Positions 8,200 through 17,033 of a stretch of DNA of 64,000 bases are shown piece by piece. Each line of letters starts with the position of its first letter. Positions within the stretch are counted from its first letter, which is position 1. The notes beneath the pieces were generated by a model that saw only the letters and a list, made by a program, of their open reading frames with translations, was not told the origin of the DNA and did no database searches. Source of the DNA: Vibrio cyclitrophicus. GTDB taxonomy: Bacteria > Pseudomonadota > Gammaproteobacteria > Enterobacterales > Vibrionaceae. A program made the translations under genes and the position numbers. Location of the stretch: positions 3,286,001-3,350,000 of the forward strand of contig CP065366.1 of the NCBI GenBank assembly GCA_023206055.1. Direction: 5' to 3'.

Positions 8200-8208
8200 C
8201 ATCTACTC

Positions 8209-8487
8209 CTATTTCTTCTTAGCTTTCTTATCTGCAGCATGACCGCGATAAGTACGAGTTGGTGCAAATTCGCCCAGTTTGTGACCGATCATTTCTTCGG
8301 TAACGAAAACTGGAACGTGCTGACGACCATTATGGACAGCGATGGTCAAACCAATCATTGTTGGGATGATCATTGAGCGACGGGACCAAGTCTTAATAGG
8401 CTTTTTGTCTCCGCTTTCCACCGCTTTCTCTACCTTCTTCAGCAAGTGTAGGTCAATAAAAGGACCTTTCTTGAGAGAACGTGGCAT
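8209..8487 (-). CDS. rpsS: 30S ribosomal protein S19
   Basis: S19, 92 residues, in the 30S head next to S13. MPRSLKKGPFIDLHLLKK and the C-terminal GEFAPTRTYRGHAADKK block are diagnostic. It lies in the S10 operon 19 bases after rplB. Confidence 0.98.
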   Translation of the reverse strand: MPRSLKKGPFIDLHLLKKVEKAVESGDKKPIKTWSRRSMIIPTMIGLTIAVHNGRQHVPVFVTEEMIGHKLGEFAPTRTYRGHAADKKAKKK

Positions 8488-8506
8488 GGCGATTCCTCTT
8501 TATAAA

Positions 8507-9331
8507 TTATTTAGTGCGACGACGTACGATGTACTTGTCAGTGCGCTTGTTCTTACGAGTCTTGAAGCCCTTAGTAGGAACGCCCCAAGGAGAAACTGGG
8601 TGACGACCACCAGATGTGCGGCCTTCACCACCACCATGTGGGTGATCCACCGGGTTCATTACTACACCACGTACGGTTGGACGTACGCCGCGCCAGCGTG
8701 AAGCACCAGCTTTACCAAGTTCACGTAGCATATGCTCAGAGTTACCAACTTCACCGATCGTTGCACGACCTTCAGAAAGAACTTTGCGCATTTCACCAGA
8801 ACGTAGACGGATAGTTACGTATGCACCATCGCGAGCGATGATTTGAGCATAAGCACCAGCCGAACGAGCTAGTTGAGCACCTTTACCAGGCTTAAGTTCA
8901 ACACAGTGTACAGTAGAACCTACTGGGATGTTGCGCATCGGCAGAGTATTACCTGCTTTGATTGCAGCATCTACACCAGATTGAATCTGGTCGCCTGCGT
9001 TAACACCTTTAGGTGCAATGATGTAACGACGCTCACCGTCTGCGTACAGAACTAGAGCGATGTTAGCACTACGGTTTGGATCGTATTCTAGACGCTCAAC
9101 TTTCGCTGGGATGCCATCTTTAGTACGTTTGAAGTCAATCAGACGGTAATGGTGTTTATGACCACCACCGATGTGACGTACTGTAATACGACCGTTGTTG
9201 TTACGACCACCGTTCTTAGAGTTTTTCTCTAAAAGTGGTGCGTATGGCTTACCCTTGTGCAGGTCAGCGTTAACAACTTTAACGACGTGACGACGACCAG
9301 GGGAAGTCGGCTTACATTTAACAATAGCCAT
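8507..9331 (-). CDS. rplB: 50S ribosomal protein L2
   Basis: L2, 274 residues, one of the largest and most conserved 50S proteins, close to the peptidyl transferase centre and needed for subunit association. The conserved RGVVMNPVDHPHGGGEG segment includes the histidine near residue 230 implicated in activity. It lies in the S10 operon between rplW and rpsS. Confidence 0.98.
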   Translation of the reverse strand: MAIVKCKPTSPGRRHVVKVVNADLHKGKPYAPLLEKNSKNGGRNNNGRITVRHIGGGHKHHYRLIDFKRTKDGIPAKVERLEYDPNRSANIALVLYADGERRYIIAPKGVNAGDQIQSGVDAAIKAGNTLPMRNIPVGSTVHCVELKPGKGAQLARSAGAYAQIIARDGAYVTIRLRSGEMRKVLSEGRATIGEVGNSEHMLRELGKAGASRWRGVRPTVRGVVMNPVDHPHGGGEGRTSGGRHPVSPWGVPTKGFKTRKNKRTDKYIVRRRTK

Positions 9332-9345
9332 TTTTACTACTCCTG

Positions 9346-9648
9346 TTATTCCGCGCCGCCAACGAAGTCAAGATCTTGACCTTCTTTCAAAGTAACGTAG
9401 GCTTTCTTAACGTCTGAACGACGGCCTTCACGCATACCTTGACGTTTGGTCTTACCCTTTAATACAAGAGTATTTACAGACTTAACTTCAACTTCAAATA
9501 GCTTTTCTACAGCTGCTTTGATCTCTTTCTTAGTTGCATCTTTAGCTACTTTGAAAACGATAGTGTTCGCTTTCTCAGCTGCCATAGTTGCTTTTTCAGA
9601 GATGTGCGGAGCACGTAGAACTTTTAAGATACGCTCTTCAGTGATCAT
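9346..9648 (-). CDS. rplW: 50S ribosomal protein L23
   Basis: L23, 100 residues, at the exit tunnel rim and main docking site for trigger factor and SRP. APHISEKATMAAEKANT and GKTKRQGMREGRRSDVKKA are standard. Its start overlaps the rplD stop by four bases (ATGA), a sign of translational coupling. Confidence 0.98.
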   Translation of the reverse strand: MITEERILKVLRAPHISEKATMAAEKANTIVFKVAKDATKKEIKAAVEKLFEVEVKSVNTLVLKGKTKRQGMREGRRSDVKKAYVTLKEGQDLDFVGGAE

Positions 9649-10247
9649 GCTAGCATCTCCTCAACTTGCTTAACTGCGTCAGCAGTCATCAGAACCTTGT
9701 CGAAAGCGATTAGTGATACTGGATCAACACCAGCAACATCACGTGCATCTACTTTGTATAGGTTACGAGCAGCTAAGAATAGATTTTCATCTACTTCGCC
9801 AGTCACAATCAGAACGTCATTTAGCTCAAGCTCTTTAAGCTTAGCTACAAGTTCTTTTGTTTTTGGTGCTTCTACAGAGAAGTTATCAACAACGATTAGA
9901 CGCTCTTGACGAATCAACTCAGACAGAATGCTCTTCATAGCACCGCGGTACATTTTTTTGTTTACTTTTTGGCTGTGATCTTGTGGTTTCGCAGCAAAAG
10001 TAACACCACCTGTACGCCAGATTGGGCTACGAATTGTACCAGCACGTGCACGGCCAGTACCTTTTTGGCGCCATGGCTTAGCACCGCCGCCTGATACTTC
10101 AGAACGAGTCTTTTGAGCACGAGTACCTTGACGAGCACCTGCTGCATATGCAACAACTACTTGGTGTACTAGAGCTTCGTTAAAGTCACGTCCGAAAGTA
10201 GTCTCGGAAACAGTTAGTGCATCAGCACCTTTAACCATCAATTCCAT
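9645..10247 (-). CDS. rplD: 50S ribosomal protein L4, S10 operon autoregulator
   Basis: L4, 200 residues, with a globular domain and the long basic loop (KPWRQKGTGRARAGT, near residues 60-75) that reaches the exit tunnel. In gammaproteobacteria L4 also binds the S10 leader and causes attenuation and translational repression of its own operon. The leader region upstream of rpsJ is long enough for this. The four-base overlap with rplW couples the two genes. Confidence 0.98.
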   Translation of the reverse strand: MELMVKGADALTVSETTFGRDFNEALVHQVVVAYAAGARQGTRAQKTRSEVSGGGAKPWRQKGTGRARAGTIRSPIWRTGGVTFAAKPQDHSQKVNKKMYRGAMKSILSELIRQERLIVVDNFSVEAPKTKELVAKLKELELNDVLIVTGEVDENLFLAARNLYKVDARDVAGVDPVSLIAFDKVLMTADAVKQVEEMLA

Positions 10248-10263
10248 TACTTACTCCTAGACG

Positions 10264-10893
10264 TTATGCTTTAACAGCAGGTTTTACGATCACGTTACCG
10301 CCTGTTGAGCCTGGTACTGCACCTTTAATAAGGAGTAGATTGCGCTCAGCGTCAACACGTACGATCTCTAGGTTTTGAGTCGTTACACGCTCAGCACCCA
10401 TGTGACCTGCCATTTTCTTGCCTTTAAACACGCGGCCTGGAGTTTGACATTGGCCAATTGAACCCGGTGCGCGGTGAGACAAAGAGTTACCGTGAGTCAT
10501 ATCTTGAGTAGAGAAATTCCAACGCTTGATAGCGCCTTGGAAGCCTTTACCTTTAGATGTACCAGTAACGTCTACTTTTTTAATTTCGTTGAAAAGTTCT
10601 ACGTTTAGCTCAGCGCCAACTTCAAACTCTTCGCCGTTTTCTAAACGGAATTCCCAAAGACCGCGACCTGCTTCTACACCCGCTTTCGCGAAGTGACCAG
10701 CTTCAGGTTTAGTTACACGGTTAGCTTTCTTAGCACCAGTAGTTACTTGGATTGCTGCGTAGCCGTCTGTCTCAAGAGTTTTAACTTGAGAAATACGGTT
10801 CGCTTCAACCTCAACAACAGTTACTGGGATAGAAACGCCTTCTTCAGTAAATACGCGGGTCATACCCACTTTACGTCCGACTAGACCAATCAT
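10264..10893 (-). CDS. rplC: 50S ribosomal protein L3
   Basis: L3, 209 residues, an assembly initiator whose central extension approaches the peptidyl transferase centre. [19 protein letters not shown] at the start and the [20 protein letters not shown] loop, which contains the glutamine methylated by PrmB in E. coli, are visible. It is the second gene of the S10 operon, 14 bases after rpsJ. Confidence 0.98.
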
Positions 10894-10907
10894 TATTCTT
10901 ATCTCCC

Positions 10908-11219
10908 TTAACCTAGGCTGATTTGAACATCAACGCCAGCTGCAAGATCAAGACGCATTAGAGCATCAACAGTTTTATCTGTTGGCTCAACGATGTCGAT
11001 CAAACGCTTGTGAGTACGAATTTCGTACTGATCACGTGCATCTTTGTTGACGTGTGGAGAGGTAAGAACAGTGAAACGCTCTTTACGAGTAGGAAGTGGA
11101 ATAGGACCACGAACCTGTGCGCCAGTACGTTTTGCTGTTTCAACGATTTCCGCAGTTGAAGCATCGATTAGCTTGTAATCAAACGCTTTAAGGCGGATAC
11201 GAATACGTTGGTTCTGCAT
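10908..11219 (-). CDS. rpsJ: 30S ribosomal protein S10 / NusE
   Basis: S10, 103 residues from ATG at 11219 ([16 protein letters not shown]). An in-frame extension of five codons upstream lacks family support. S10 is a 30S head protein and, as NusE, pairs with NusB in transcription antitermination and with NusG in transcription-translation coupling. [12 protein letters not shown] is conserved. It is the first gene of the S10 operon and has a GGAGCT-type ribosome-binding site. Confidence 0.98.
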
Positions 11220-11465
11220 GAGACAGAGCTCCAATTATTAAAAATTACACAAACAATATCGCCACTCAAGCTCGAAAGAACGAGAGAATGCCGATTGATT
11301 TATGTGAAACCGTAGCATCCAAAATCAGGACGCATTGTCAGTTAACTTTTGAAGTAAACTTAAAGTTTACTATTTTTATTAACCGCGAACATAAGCTGAG
11401 TATACATTACTAGGTAAGACCTACTCCTCAGTGCTCATTGGTTCACAAACCGGCCTTAGCCAGTG
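11220..11465 (-). promoter_or_regulatory. S10 operon leader (probable L4-responsive)
   Basis: About 245 untranslated bases separate the predicted start from rpsJ. The minus strand shows a GGCTAAGGCCGG-containing segment near the 5' end, an AAACTTTAAGTTT dyad (11359-11371), and a CGTTCTTTCGAG hairpin segment nearer rpsJ. Long structured S10 leaders with L4-mediated control are known across gammaproteobacteria, including Vibrio. I did not trace each helix. Confidence 0.6.
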
Positions 11466-11471
11466 CGATGC

Positions 11472-11499
11472 ATTATACAGATCACACTTTAGTATGCAA
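11472..11499 (-). promoter_or_regulatory. S10 operon promoter
   Basis: On the minus strand TTGCAT (11494-11499) precedes a perfect TATAAT (11472-11477) by 16 bases. It lies between the tuf terminator region and the S10 leader, where the operon promoter is expected. Confidence 0.8.
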
Positions 11500-11585
11500 G
11501 TGGTGTTGGAAAAATAATCGGAATATATTGAAAAAGGAGCTTAAAGGATATGAGATATTGTGTGGGAAAAGAGTTTTTCTTCATA

Positions 11586-11617
11586 AATAACAAAAGGGAA
11601 GCCGAAGCTTCCCTTTT
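11586..11617 (-). terminator. str operon (tuf) terminator with UUCG loop
   Basis: An 11-pair stem (11592-11602 with 11607-11617) is closed on the minus strand as C-TTCG-G, the very stable UUCG tetraloop, and is followed by TTTTGTTATTT. It lies about 45 bases after the tuf stop. Confidence 0.88.
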
Positions 11618-11662
11618 TCAATGCAGTTCTTCTAATGAAGAGTGTGCAAAATCAATTCGCGA

Positions 11663-12847
11663 TTAAGCGAAGATTTTAGCTACAACACCAGCACCAACTG
11701 TACGGCCACCTTCGCGGATTGCGAAACGTAGACCTTCGTCCATTGCGATTGGAGCGATTAGCTCAACAGTCATTTGAACGTTGTCACCTGGCATTACCAT
11801 TTCTACGCCTTCTGGTAGAGTGATGTCGCCTGTTACGTCAGTTGTACGGAAGTAGAACTGTGGACGGTAACCCTTGAAGAAAGGAGTGTGACGGCCGCCT
11901 TCGTCTTTAGAAAGTACGTATACTTCAGACTCAAACTTAGTGTGTGGGTTGATTGAACCTTTAGCAGAAAGTACTTGGCCACGTTCAACGTCATCACGCT
12001 TAGTACCACGTAGAAGTGCACCAACGTTCTCACCTGCACGACCTTCGTCAAGCAGCTTACGGAACATTTCAACACCAGTACAAGTAGTAAGAGTCGTTTC
12101 TTTGATACCAACGATTTCTACTTCGTCACCTACGCGTAGGATACCGCGCTCGATACGACCAGTAACTACTGTACCACGACCTTGGATTGAGAATACATCT
12201 TCAATAGGAAGTAGGAACGGTAGATCAACAGCACGCTCTGGAAGTGGAATGTAAGAATCTAGTGCTTCTGCAAGCTCAACGATCTTGTCTTCCCACTGCT
12301 TTTCGCCGTTTAGAGCGCCAAGTGCAGAACCTTGAATTACTGGAAGGTCGTCTCCTGGGTACTCGTACTCAGAAAGAAGTTCACGAACTTCCATTTCTAC
12401 TAGCTCAAGTAGCTCTTCGTCATCAACCATGTCACATTTGTTCATGAATACGATGATGTAAGGGATACCAACTTGACGACCAAGTAGGATGTGCTCACGA
12501 GTTTGTGGCATAGGGCCATCTGTAGCAGCAACAACTAGGATACCGCCGTCCATTTGAGCAGCACCAGTGATCATGTTTTTAACATAATCGGCGTGTCCAG
12601 GACAGTCTACGTGTGCGTAGTGACGTTCAGGAGTATCGTACTCAACGTGAGAAGTTGCGATTGTGATACCGCGCTCGCGCTCTTCTGGAGCGTTATCGAT
12701 AGATGCGAAATCTTTAGCAACACCGCCGTACACTTTTGCAAGTGTAGTACAGATAGCAGCAGTTAGAGTTGTTTTACCGTGGTCAACGTGGCCGATAGTA
12801 CCAACGTTTACGTGCGGTTTCGTACGTTCAAATTTTTCTTTAGACAC
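11663..12847 (-). CDS. tuf: Elongation factor Tu
   Basis: EF-Tu, 394 residues, delivers aminoacyl-tRNA to the ribosome as a GTPase. The G domain shows GHVDHGKTT (P loop), DCPGH and NKCD; two beta-barrel domains follow, with GRGTVVTGRIERG at the start of domain 2. The start is GTG at 12847, as in E. coli, after an AGGAAGG ribosome-binding site. It is the last str gene, but 148 bases separate it from fusA, room for a promoter of its own. Vibrios usually carry a second tuf copy elsewhere, so A or B cannot be assigned from this window. Confidence 0.98.
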   Translation of the reverse strand: MSKEKFERTKPHVNVGTIGHVDHGKTTLTAAICTTLAKVYGGVAKDFASIDNAPEERERGITIATSHVEYDTPERHYAHVDCPGHADYVKNMITGAAQMDGGILVVAATDGPMPQTREHILLGRQVGIPYIIVFMNKCDMVDDEELLELVEMEVRELLSEYEYPGDDLPVIQGSALGALNGEKQWEDKIVELAEALDSYIPLPERAVDLPFLLPIEDVFSIQGRGTVVTGRIERGILRVGDEVEIVGIKETTLTTCTGVEMFRKLLDEGRAGENVGALLRGTKRDDVERGQVLSAKGSINPHTKFESEVYVLSKDEGGRHTPFFKGYRPQFYFRTTDVTGDITLPEGVEMVMPGDNVQMTVELIAPIAMDEGLRFAIREGGRTVGAGVVAKIFA

Positions 12848-12913
12848 AATCGTGTTCCTTCCTAGTTATGATTCGCCACGTTCATTATTGAGCGAGACGC
12901 GCCAGAAATTGCT

Positions 12914-12942
12914 ATTTTATGCGCCAACTCTCGTTAGCGCAA
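12914..12942 (-). promoter_or_regulatory. possible internal tuf promoter
   Basis: In the fusA-tuf gap the minus strand reads TTGCGC (12937-12942), 17 bases, TAAAAT (12914-12919). The -10 box is good and the -35 moderate. A tuf-specific promoter would explain the unusually long gap. A second motif, ACAATGCGTCC, lies just upstream at 12949-12959. Confidence 0.4.
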
Positions 12943-12995
12943 TATTTGGACGCATTGTTCTTTCAAAAAATGAAAAAAAATGCCTTCCTTTTGTT

Positions 12996-15092
12996 TTAAC
13001 CACGCTCTGCAATGATTGCTTTTGCAACATTGTTAGGCACTTCAGCGTACTCACTAAACTCCATAGAGTAAGAAGCACGACCTTGTGTCGCAGAACGTAA
13101 ATCAGTTGCGTAACCGAACATGACAGACAACGGAACTTGTGCACGAATTATCTTCAGGCCAGCTGTCCCCTCGTCCATACCTTCGATGATGCCGCGACGA
13201 CGGTTAATATCGCCAACAACGTCACCCATCCAGTCTTCTGGAGTAGTTACTTCAACTTTCATCATAGGCTCAAGCAGAACAGGTTGCGCTTCAAGTGCAC
13301 CCGCTCTGAAAGCCATAGAGGCAGCGATTGTAAACGCCATCTCACTTGAATCTGTTTCATGGTAAGAACCATCATATAGTGTAGCTTTGATATCCAAAAC
13401 TGGATAGCCAGCAAGTACACCATTGTTCATCTGCTCTTCAACGCCTTTAGCAACTGAAGCGATAAACTCTTTCGGTACGATACCATTGGCAATTTCATCC
13501 ACAAAGACAAAGCCTTCTCCAGCTTCTGATGGTTCTAGTTTAAGCCATACATGACCGTACTGACCTTTACCACCATGTTCACGGATAAATTTACCTTCCG
13601 CTTTCGCTGTACCACGAATCGTTTCACGGTAAGCCACTTGCGGGTTACCAACGTTGCAGTTCACGCTAAATTCACGTTTCATACGGTCAACGATGATATC
13701 TAAGTGTAGTTCACCCATACCAGAAATCAGTGTCTGGCCTGTTTCCGCATCCATATCAACGCGGAACGATGGGTCTTCCGCTGCTAGTTTACCTAGAGCG
13801 ATAGTCATTTTATCTTGATCAGCTTGAGAGCTTGGCTCTACAACGATCTGAATAACTGGGTCTGGGAATTCCATGCGCTCAAGAACAATCTTATGGTTCT
13901 GATCACATAGCGTTTCACCAGTGGTCACATCTTTCAGGCCAATGATGGCTGCGATGTCACCTGCTCGTACTTCTTTTACTTCTTCACGTTTGTTTGAGTG
14001 CATTTGAACAATGCGACCTAAACGCTCACGTTGTTTCTTCACAGAGTTGTAAGCAGTTTTACCGCTTTCTACAACACCAGAGTAAACACGGATGAAAGTT
14101 AAAGTACCAACGAATGGGTCTGTTGCAATCTTAAATGCTAGCGCCGAGAACGGTTCTTTGTCGTCTGCGTGACGCTCTACTTCATTCTCGTCTTCATCGA
14201 TACCTTTAATTGCAGGTACATCGACTGGAGAAGGAAGGAAATCAACAACTGCATCTAGAACAGCTTGTACACCTTTGTTTTTGAATGCACTACCACAAGT
14301 AGCAAGTACGATTTCATTATTAAGGGTACGAGTACGAAGACCTTGTTTGATTTCAGCTTCTGTTAGTTCACCTTCTTCAAGGTACTTATCCATCAGCTCT
14401 TCATTTGCTTCTGCAGCAGCTTCAACAAGTTCTGTGCGATATTCTTCAGCCATTTCTTGCATGTCTGCAGGAATATCTTCGTACGTGAAAGTCATGCCTT
14501 GGTCAGCTTCGTTCCAGTTAATTGCCTTCATCTTGATAAGATCGACAACGCCTTGGAAGTTTTCTTCAGCACCAATGTTCAGTTGAATTGGAACAGGAGT
14601 TGCGCCTAGGCGGTCCTTGATCTGTTCAACTACGCGCAAGAAATCTGCGCCTGTACGGTCCATTTTATTAACGAAAACCATACGTGGAACTTGGTACTTA
14701 TCAGCTTGACGCCATACTGTCTCTGACTGAGGTTCAACACCAGAGGAGCCACAGAACACAACAACTGCACCATCAAGAACACGCAGAGAACGTTCTACTT
14801 CGATTGTGAAGTCAACGTGTCCAGGAGTGTCAATGATGTTGATACGGTGGTCCGAGAACTGAGCTTCCATACCACGCCAAAACGTAGTGGTTGCTGCTGA
14901 AGTGATCGTAATACCGCGCTCTTGCTCTTGCTCCATCCAGTCCATGGTTGCTGCACCATCGTGAACTTCGCCGATTTTGTGAGAAAGGCCGGTATAGAAC
15001 AGAATACGTTCACTTGTGGTTGTTTTACCTGCATCTACGTGAGCAACGATACCGATATTACGGTATTGCTCTATAGGAGTTTTACGAGCCAC
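12996..15092 (-). CDS. fusA: Elongation factor G
   Basis: EF-G, 698 residues, GTPase that drives ribosomal translocation and, with RRF, recycling. AHVDAGKTT, DTPGH and NKMD are the GTP-binding motifs of the N-terminal domain; the RGITITSAA switch region and the C-terminal domains IV-V (HGGKGQYGHVW, RRRGIIEGMD) are intact. It is the third gene of the str operon, 166 bases after rpsG. Confidence 0.98.
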   Translation of the reverse strand: MARKTPIEQYRNIGIVAHVDAGKTTTSERILFYTGLSHKIGEVHDGAATMDWMEQEQERGITITSAATTTFWRGMEAQFSDHRINIIDTPGHVDFTIEVERSLRVLDGAVVVFCGSSGVEPQSETVWRQADKYQVPRMVFVNKMDRTGADFLRVVEQIKDRLGATPVPIQLNIGAEENFQGVVDLIKMKAINWNEADQGMTFTYEDIPADMQEMAEEYRTELVEAAAEANEELMDKYLEEGELTEAEIKQGLRTRTLNNEIVLATCGSAFKNKGVQAVLDAVVDFLPSPVDVPAIKGIDEDENEVERHADDKEPFSALAFKIATDPFVGTLTFIRVYSGVVESGKTAYNSVKKQRERLGRIVQMHSNKREEVKEVRAGDIAAIIGLKDVTTGETLCDQNHKIVLERMEFPDPVIQIVVEPSSQADQDKMTIALGKLAAEDPSFRVDMDAETGQTLISGMGELHLDIIVDRMKREFSVNCNVGNPQVAYRETIRGTAKAEGKFIREHGGKGQYGHVWLKLEPSEAGEGFVFVDEIANGIVPKEFIASVAKGVEEQMNNGVLAGYPVLDIKATLYDGSYHETDSSEMAFTIAASMAFRAGALEAQPVLLEPMMKVEVTTPEDWMGDVVGDINRRRGIIEGMDEGTAGLKIIRAQVPLSVMFGYATDLRSATQGRASYSMEFSEYAEVPNNVAKAIIAERG

Positions 15093-15193
15093 GGTTGAAT
15101 CCTCTTATTAGAGACTTAGGGACTATTGCTATGTCTAGAGTATGCATTAAAAGCGATGCTTCGCTAAAAATTGCTTGCCCTAGAAATAGCAAT

Positions 15194-15249
15194 AGTTCCT
15201 AGCATAAGCATAGGAACTAAAGAAGTGCCGCAAGGAACCTTGCAGCACT
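15194..15249 (-). other. paired hairpins in rpsG-fusA gap
   Basis: Two dyads lie side by side. AGTTCCTA/TAGGAACT (15194-15201 with 15211-15218) has a nine-base loop. A longer stem, 15224-15235 with 15238-15249, has one mismatch. On the minus strand only TTCTTT follows the first-transcribed stem, too weak for a strong terminator. They could be an RNase processing site or a partial attenuator that sets the fusA to rpsG ratio. Confidence 0.5.
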
Positions 15250-15258
15250 AAAAAGGTA

Positions 15259-15729
15259 TTACCAACGGTAATGTGCGAACGCTTTGTTTGCGTCAGCCAT
15301 GCGGTGAACGTCTTCACGTTTCTTAACCGCAGTACCTTTGTTCTCAGACGCGTCTAGCATTTCAGCAGCTAGGCGTTGAGCCATAGATTTTTCACCACGC
15401 TTACGCGCAGCTTCAACTACCCAACGCATAGCAAGAGCGTTACGGCGAACCGGACGAACTTCTACAGGTACTTGGTAAGTTGAACCACCTACACGGCGAG
15501 ATTTAACTTCTACCGCTGGGCGAACATTTTCAAGAGCTTCTTCAAATACAGCTAAGTGGTCTTTACCAGACTTCTCAGCCATTGAATCTAGTGCAGTGTA
15601 AACGATTTTCTCTGCAGTAGATTTCTTTCCGTCAACCATAAGGATGTTAACGAATTTTGCCAGCAATTCAGATTTGAACTTAGGATCTGGAAGGATCTTA
15701 CGCTGACCTATTACGCGACGACGTGGCAT
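15259..15729 (-). CDS. rpsG: 30S ribosomal protein S7
   Basis: S7, 156 residues, nucleates 30S head assembly and lines the E site. MPRRRVIGQRKILPDPKF and GGSTYQVPVEVRPVRR are diagnostic. In E. coli S7 represses the str operon by binding the rpsL-rpsG intercistronic mRNA. The equivalent gap here (106 bases) contains a TTCTTTTAAAAAAGAA dyad, but I did not establish an S7 site. Confidence 0.98.
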   Translation of the reverse strand: MPRRRVIGQRKILPDPKFKSELLAKFVNILMVDGKKSTAEKIVYTALDSMAEKSGKDHLAVFEEALENVRPAVEVKSRRVGGSTYQVPVEVRPVRRNALAMRWVVEAARKRGEKSMAQRLAAEMLDASENKGTAVKKREDVHRMADANKAFAHYRW

Positions 15730-15835
15730 GGATATTCTCCGTTGTCTTCTTCAGGTTTTTTCCAAAACTTTTCAGAATAATAAATAAAATAGTGTTTGGC
15801 CTTACTTAACGCTTTCTTTTAAAAAAGAAAATGCA

Positions 15836-16210
15836 TTAAGACTTAGGACGTTTCACACCGTACTTAGAACGACCTTGTTTACGGTCGTTAACGCCAGCAC
15901 AGTCTAGCGCGCCGCGAACAGTGTGGTAACGAACACCCGGAAGGTCTTTTACACGACCGCCACGGATTAGTACAACACTGTGCTCTTGAAGGTTGTGACC
16001 TTCACCACCGATGTACGAAGTTACTTCGAAACCGTTGGTTAGACGTACACGACATACTTTACGTAGTGCCGAGTTAGGTTTTTTAGGTGTAGTAGTGTAA
16101 ACACGAGTACATACACCACGTTTTTGTGGGCACGCTTCTAGTGCAGGCACGTTGCTTTTAACAACTTGCTTTACACGAGGCTTGCGAACCAACTGGTTAA
16201 TAGTTGCCAT
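15836..16210 (-). CDS. rpsL: 30S ribosomal protein S12
   Basis: S12, 124 residues, at the decoding centre. The loops TTPKKPNSALRKVCRVR (with the lysine equivalent to Lys43) and GGRVKDLPGVRYH (Lys88 region) are wild type in form, so no streptomycin-resistance substitution is apparent. It is the first gene of the str operon, with an AGGAG ribosome-binding site. Confidence 0.98.
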   Translation of the reverse strand: MATINQLVRKPRVKQVVKSNVPALEACPQKRGVCTRVYTTTPKKPNSALRKVCRVRLTNGFEVTSYIGGEGHNLQEHSVVLIRGGRVKDLPGVRYHTVRGALDCAGVNDRKQGRSKYGVKRPKS

Positions 16211-16258
16211 TAACTAGCTCCTGAAATTTACTTGAAAGTAAGCTTTGTGAAAAATCTA

Positions 16259-16285
16259 TCCCTAATCACAAGTCGTAATTAGGGA
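16259..16285 (-). promoter_or_regulatory. str leader hairpin
   Basis: On the minus strand TCCCTAAT...ATTAGGGA pairs with an inner mismatch and two further pairs. It begins about seven bases after the str -10 box, so it caps the 5' end of the mRNA. A 5'-terminal stem of this kind usually protects mRNA from RNase E; that role is inferred. Confidence 0.55.
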
Positions 16286-16291
16286 CGCAAA

Positions 16292-16320
16292 ATTCTATTC
16301 AGCAGTGGGAGGTGTGTCAA
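16292..16320 (-). promoter_or_regulatory. str operon promoter
   Basis: A consensus -35 TTGACA (16315-16320) is spaced by exactly 17 bases from TAGAAT (16292-16297), followed by TTTGCGTCCC. It drives rpsL-rpsG-fusA-tuf. There is no clear terminator between tusB and this promoter, so some readthrough from tusDCB is possible. Confidence 0.88.
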
Positions 16321-16392
16321 GAAATATACAGATCTTTTTTAGCCGTCTAGAGCTCAGGATGGTCTAATTTTAACCAAACTGATAAAACACGA

Positions 16393-16668
16393 TTACCAAG
16401 TCACTGATTTGTCGTTTAAAACCGTCAGTTTAACGAAGCCATCGAAGTCAACTTGATCAATGGTACTTGAGACAAGTAGTTGTAAACCTCGGCTATCGAG
16501 ATCTGGTTTTAAGACTGATACCTGCTCTACTGCGCAGATTTGAGTAAATAACTCATGATTTGGAAGGCAAACATACACCGCATCTTCCACCAAAAGAAAC
16601 TGATCCTGTGGCTGAGAATAGGTTAATGCGAGTTTAAATTTGTCGACTGATTTTACGATATGAAGCAT
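16393..16668 (-). CDS. tusB: tRNA 2-thiouridine sulfur relay protein TusB
   Basis: DsrH-family subunit of the TusBCD complex, 91 residues from ATG at 16668 (MLHIVKSVDKFKLAL). The frame runs 11 codons further upstream into tusC, but this start matches the family. The complex passes persulfide sulfur from TusA to TusE for MnmA-dependent s2U34 modification of tRNAs for Lys, Glu and Gln. It follows tusC by 8 bases. Confidence 0.93.
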   Translation of the reverse strand: MLHIVKSVDKFKLALTYSQPQDQFLLVEDAVYVCLPNHELFTQICAVEQVSVLKPDLDSRGLQLLVSSTIDQVDFDGFVKLTVLNDKSVTW

Positions 16669-16676
16669 AGCGTCCC

Positions 16677-17033
16677 CTAGAAAGTCAGTATCTGTTGGCA
16701 CTGAGCTAACTTCTGAGTTAACTCGTCGGCTTCAACGATGGTCACATCGATTAGCAGGTTTTCTGCTGAAAGACCAAACTGACTCAGGCTACGCTGACAC
16801 ACATGTACCTGTTCGATGTCGTACAGGTCCATAAGTTTGAATGCAGAGATGTAGTCACGCGATAATGTTTCGTCGGGCTGCTGCGCTTTGAGAAGCTGTG
16901 TCACGCCATCACCAACAAAGAACACGGCGATGTCTTCACTGTATGCGGACGCAGCAAGTAATGCATCTAACCCTTCTCTACCCGCAGCGGTCGTATGAGG
17001 GAAACTGTTAAATATAAAGGCTAACTTTCTCAA
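16677..17033 (-). CDS. tusC: tRNA 2-thiouridine sulfur relay protein TusC
   Basis: DsrF-family subunit, 118 residues. MRKLAFIFNSFPHTTAAGREGLDALLAAS is typical of the fold; the family is structural and not known to carry the sulfur. Its start overlaps the tusD stop by four bases (ATGA), so the three tus genes are translated as a coupled set. Confidence 0.95.
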   Translation of the reverse strand: MRKLAFIFNSFPHTTAAGREGLDALLAASAYSEDIAVFFVGDGVTQLLKAQQPDETLSRDYISAFKLMDLYDIEQVHVCQRSLSQFGLSAENLLIDVTIVEADELTQKLAQCQQILTF

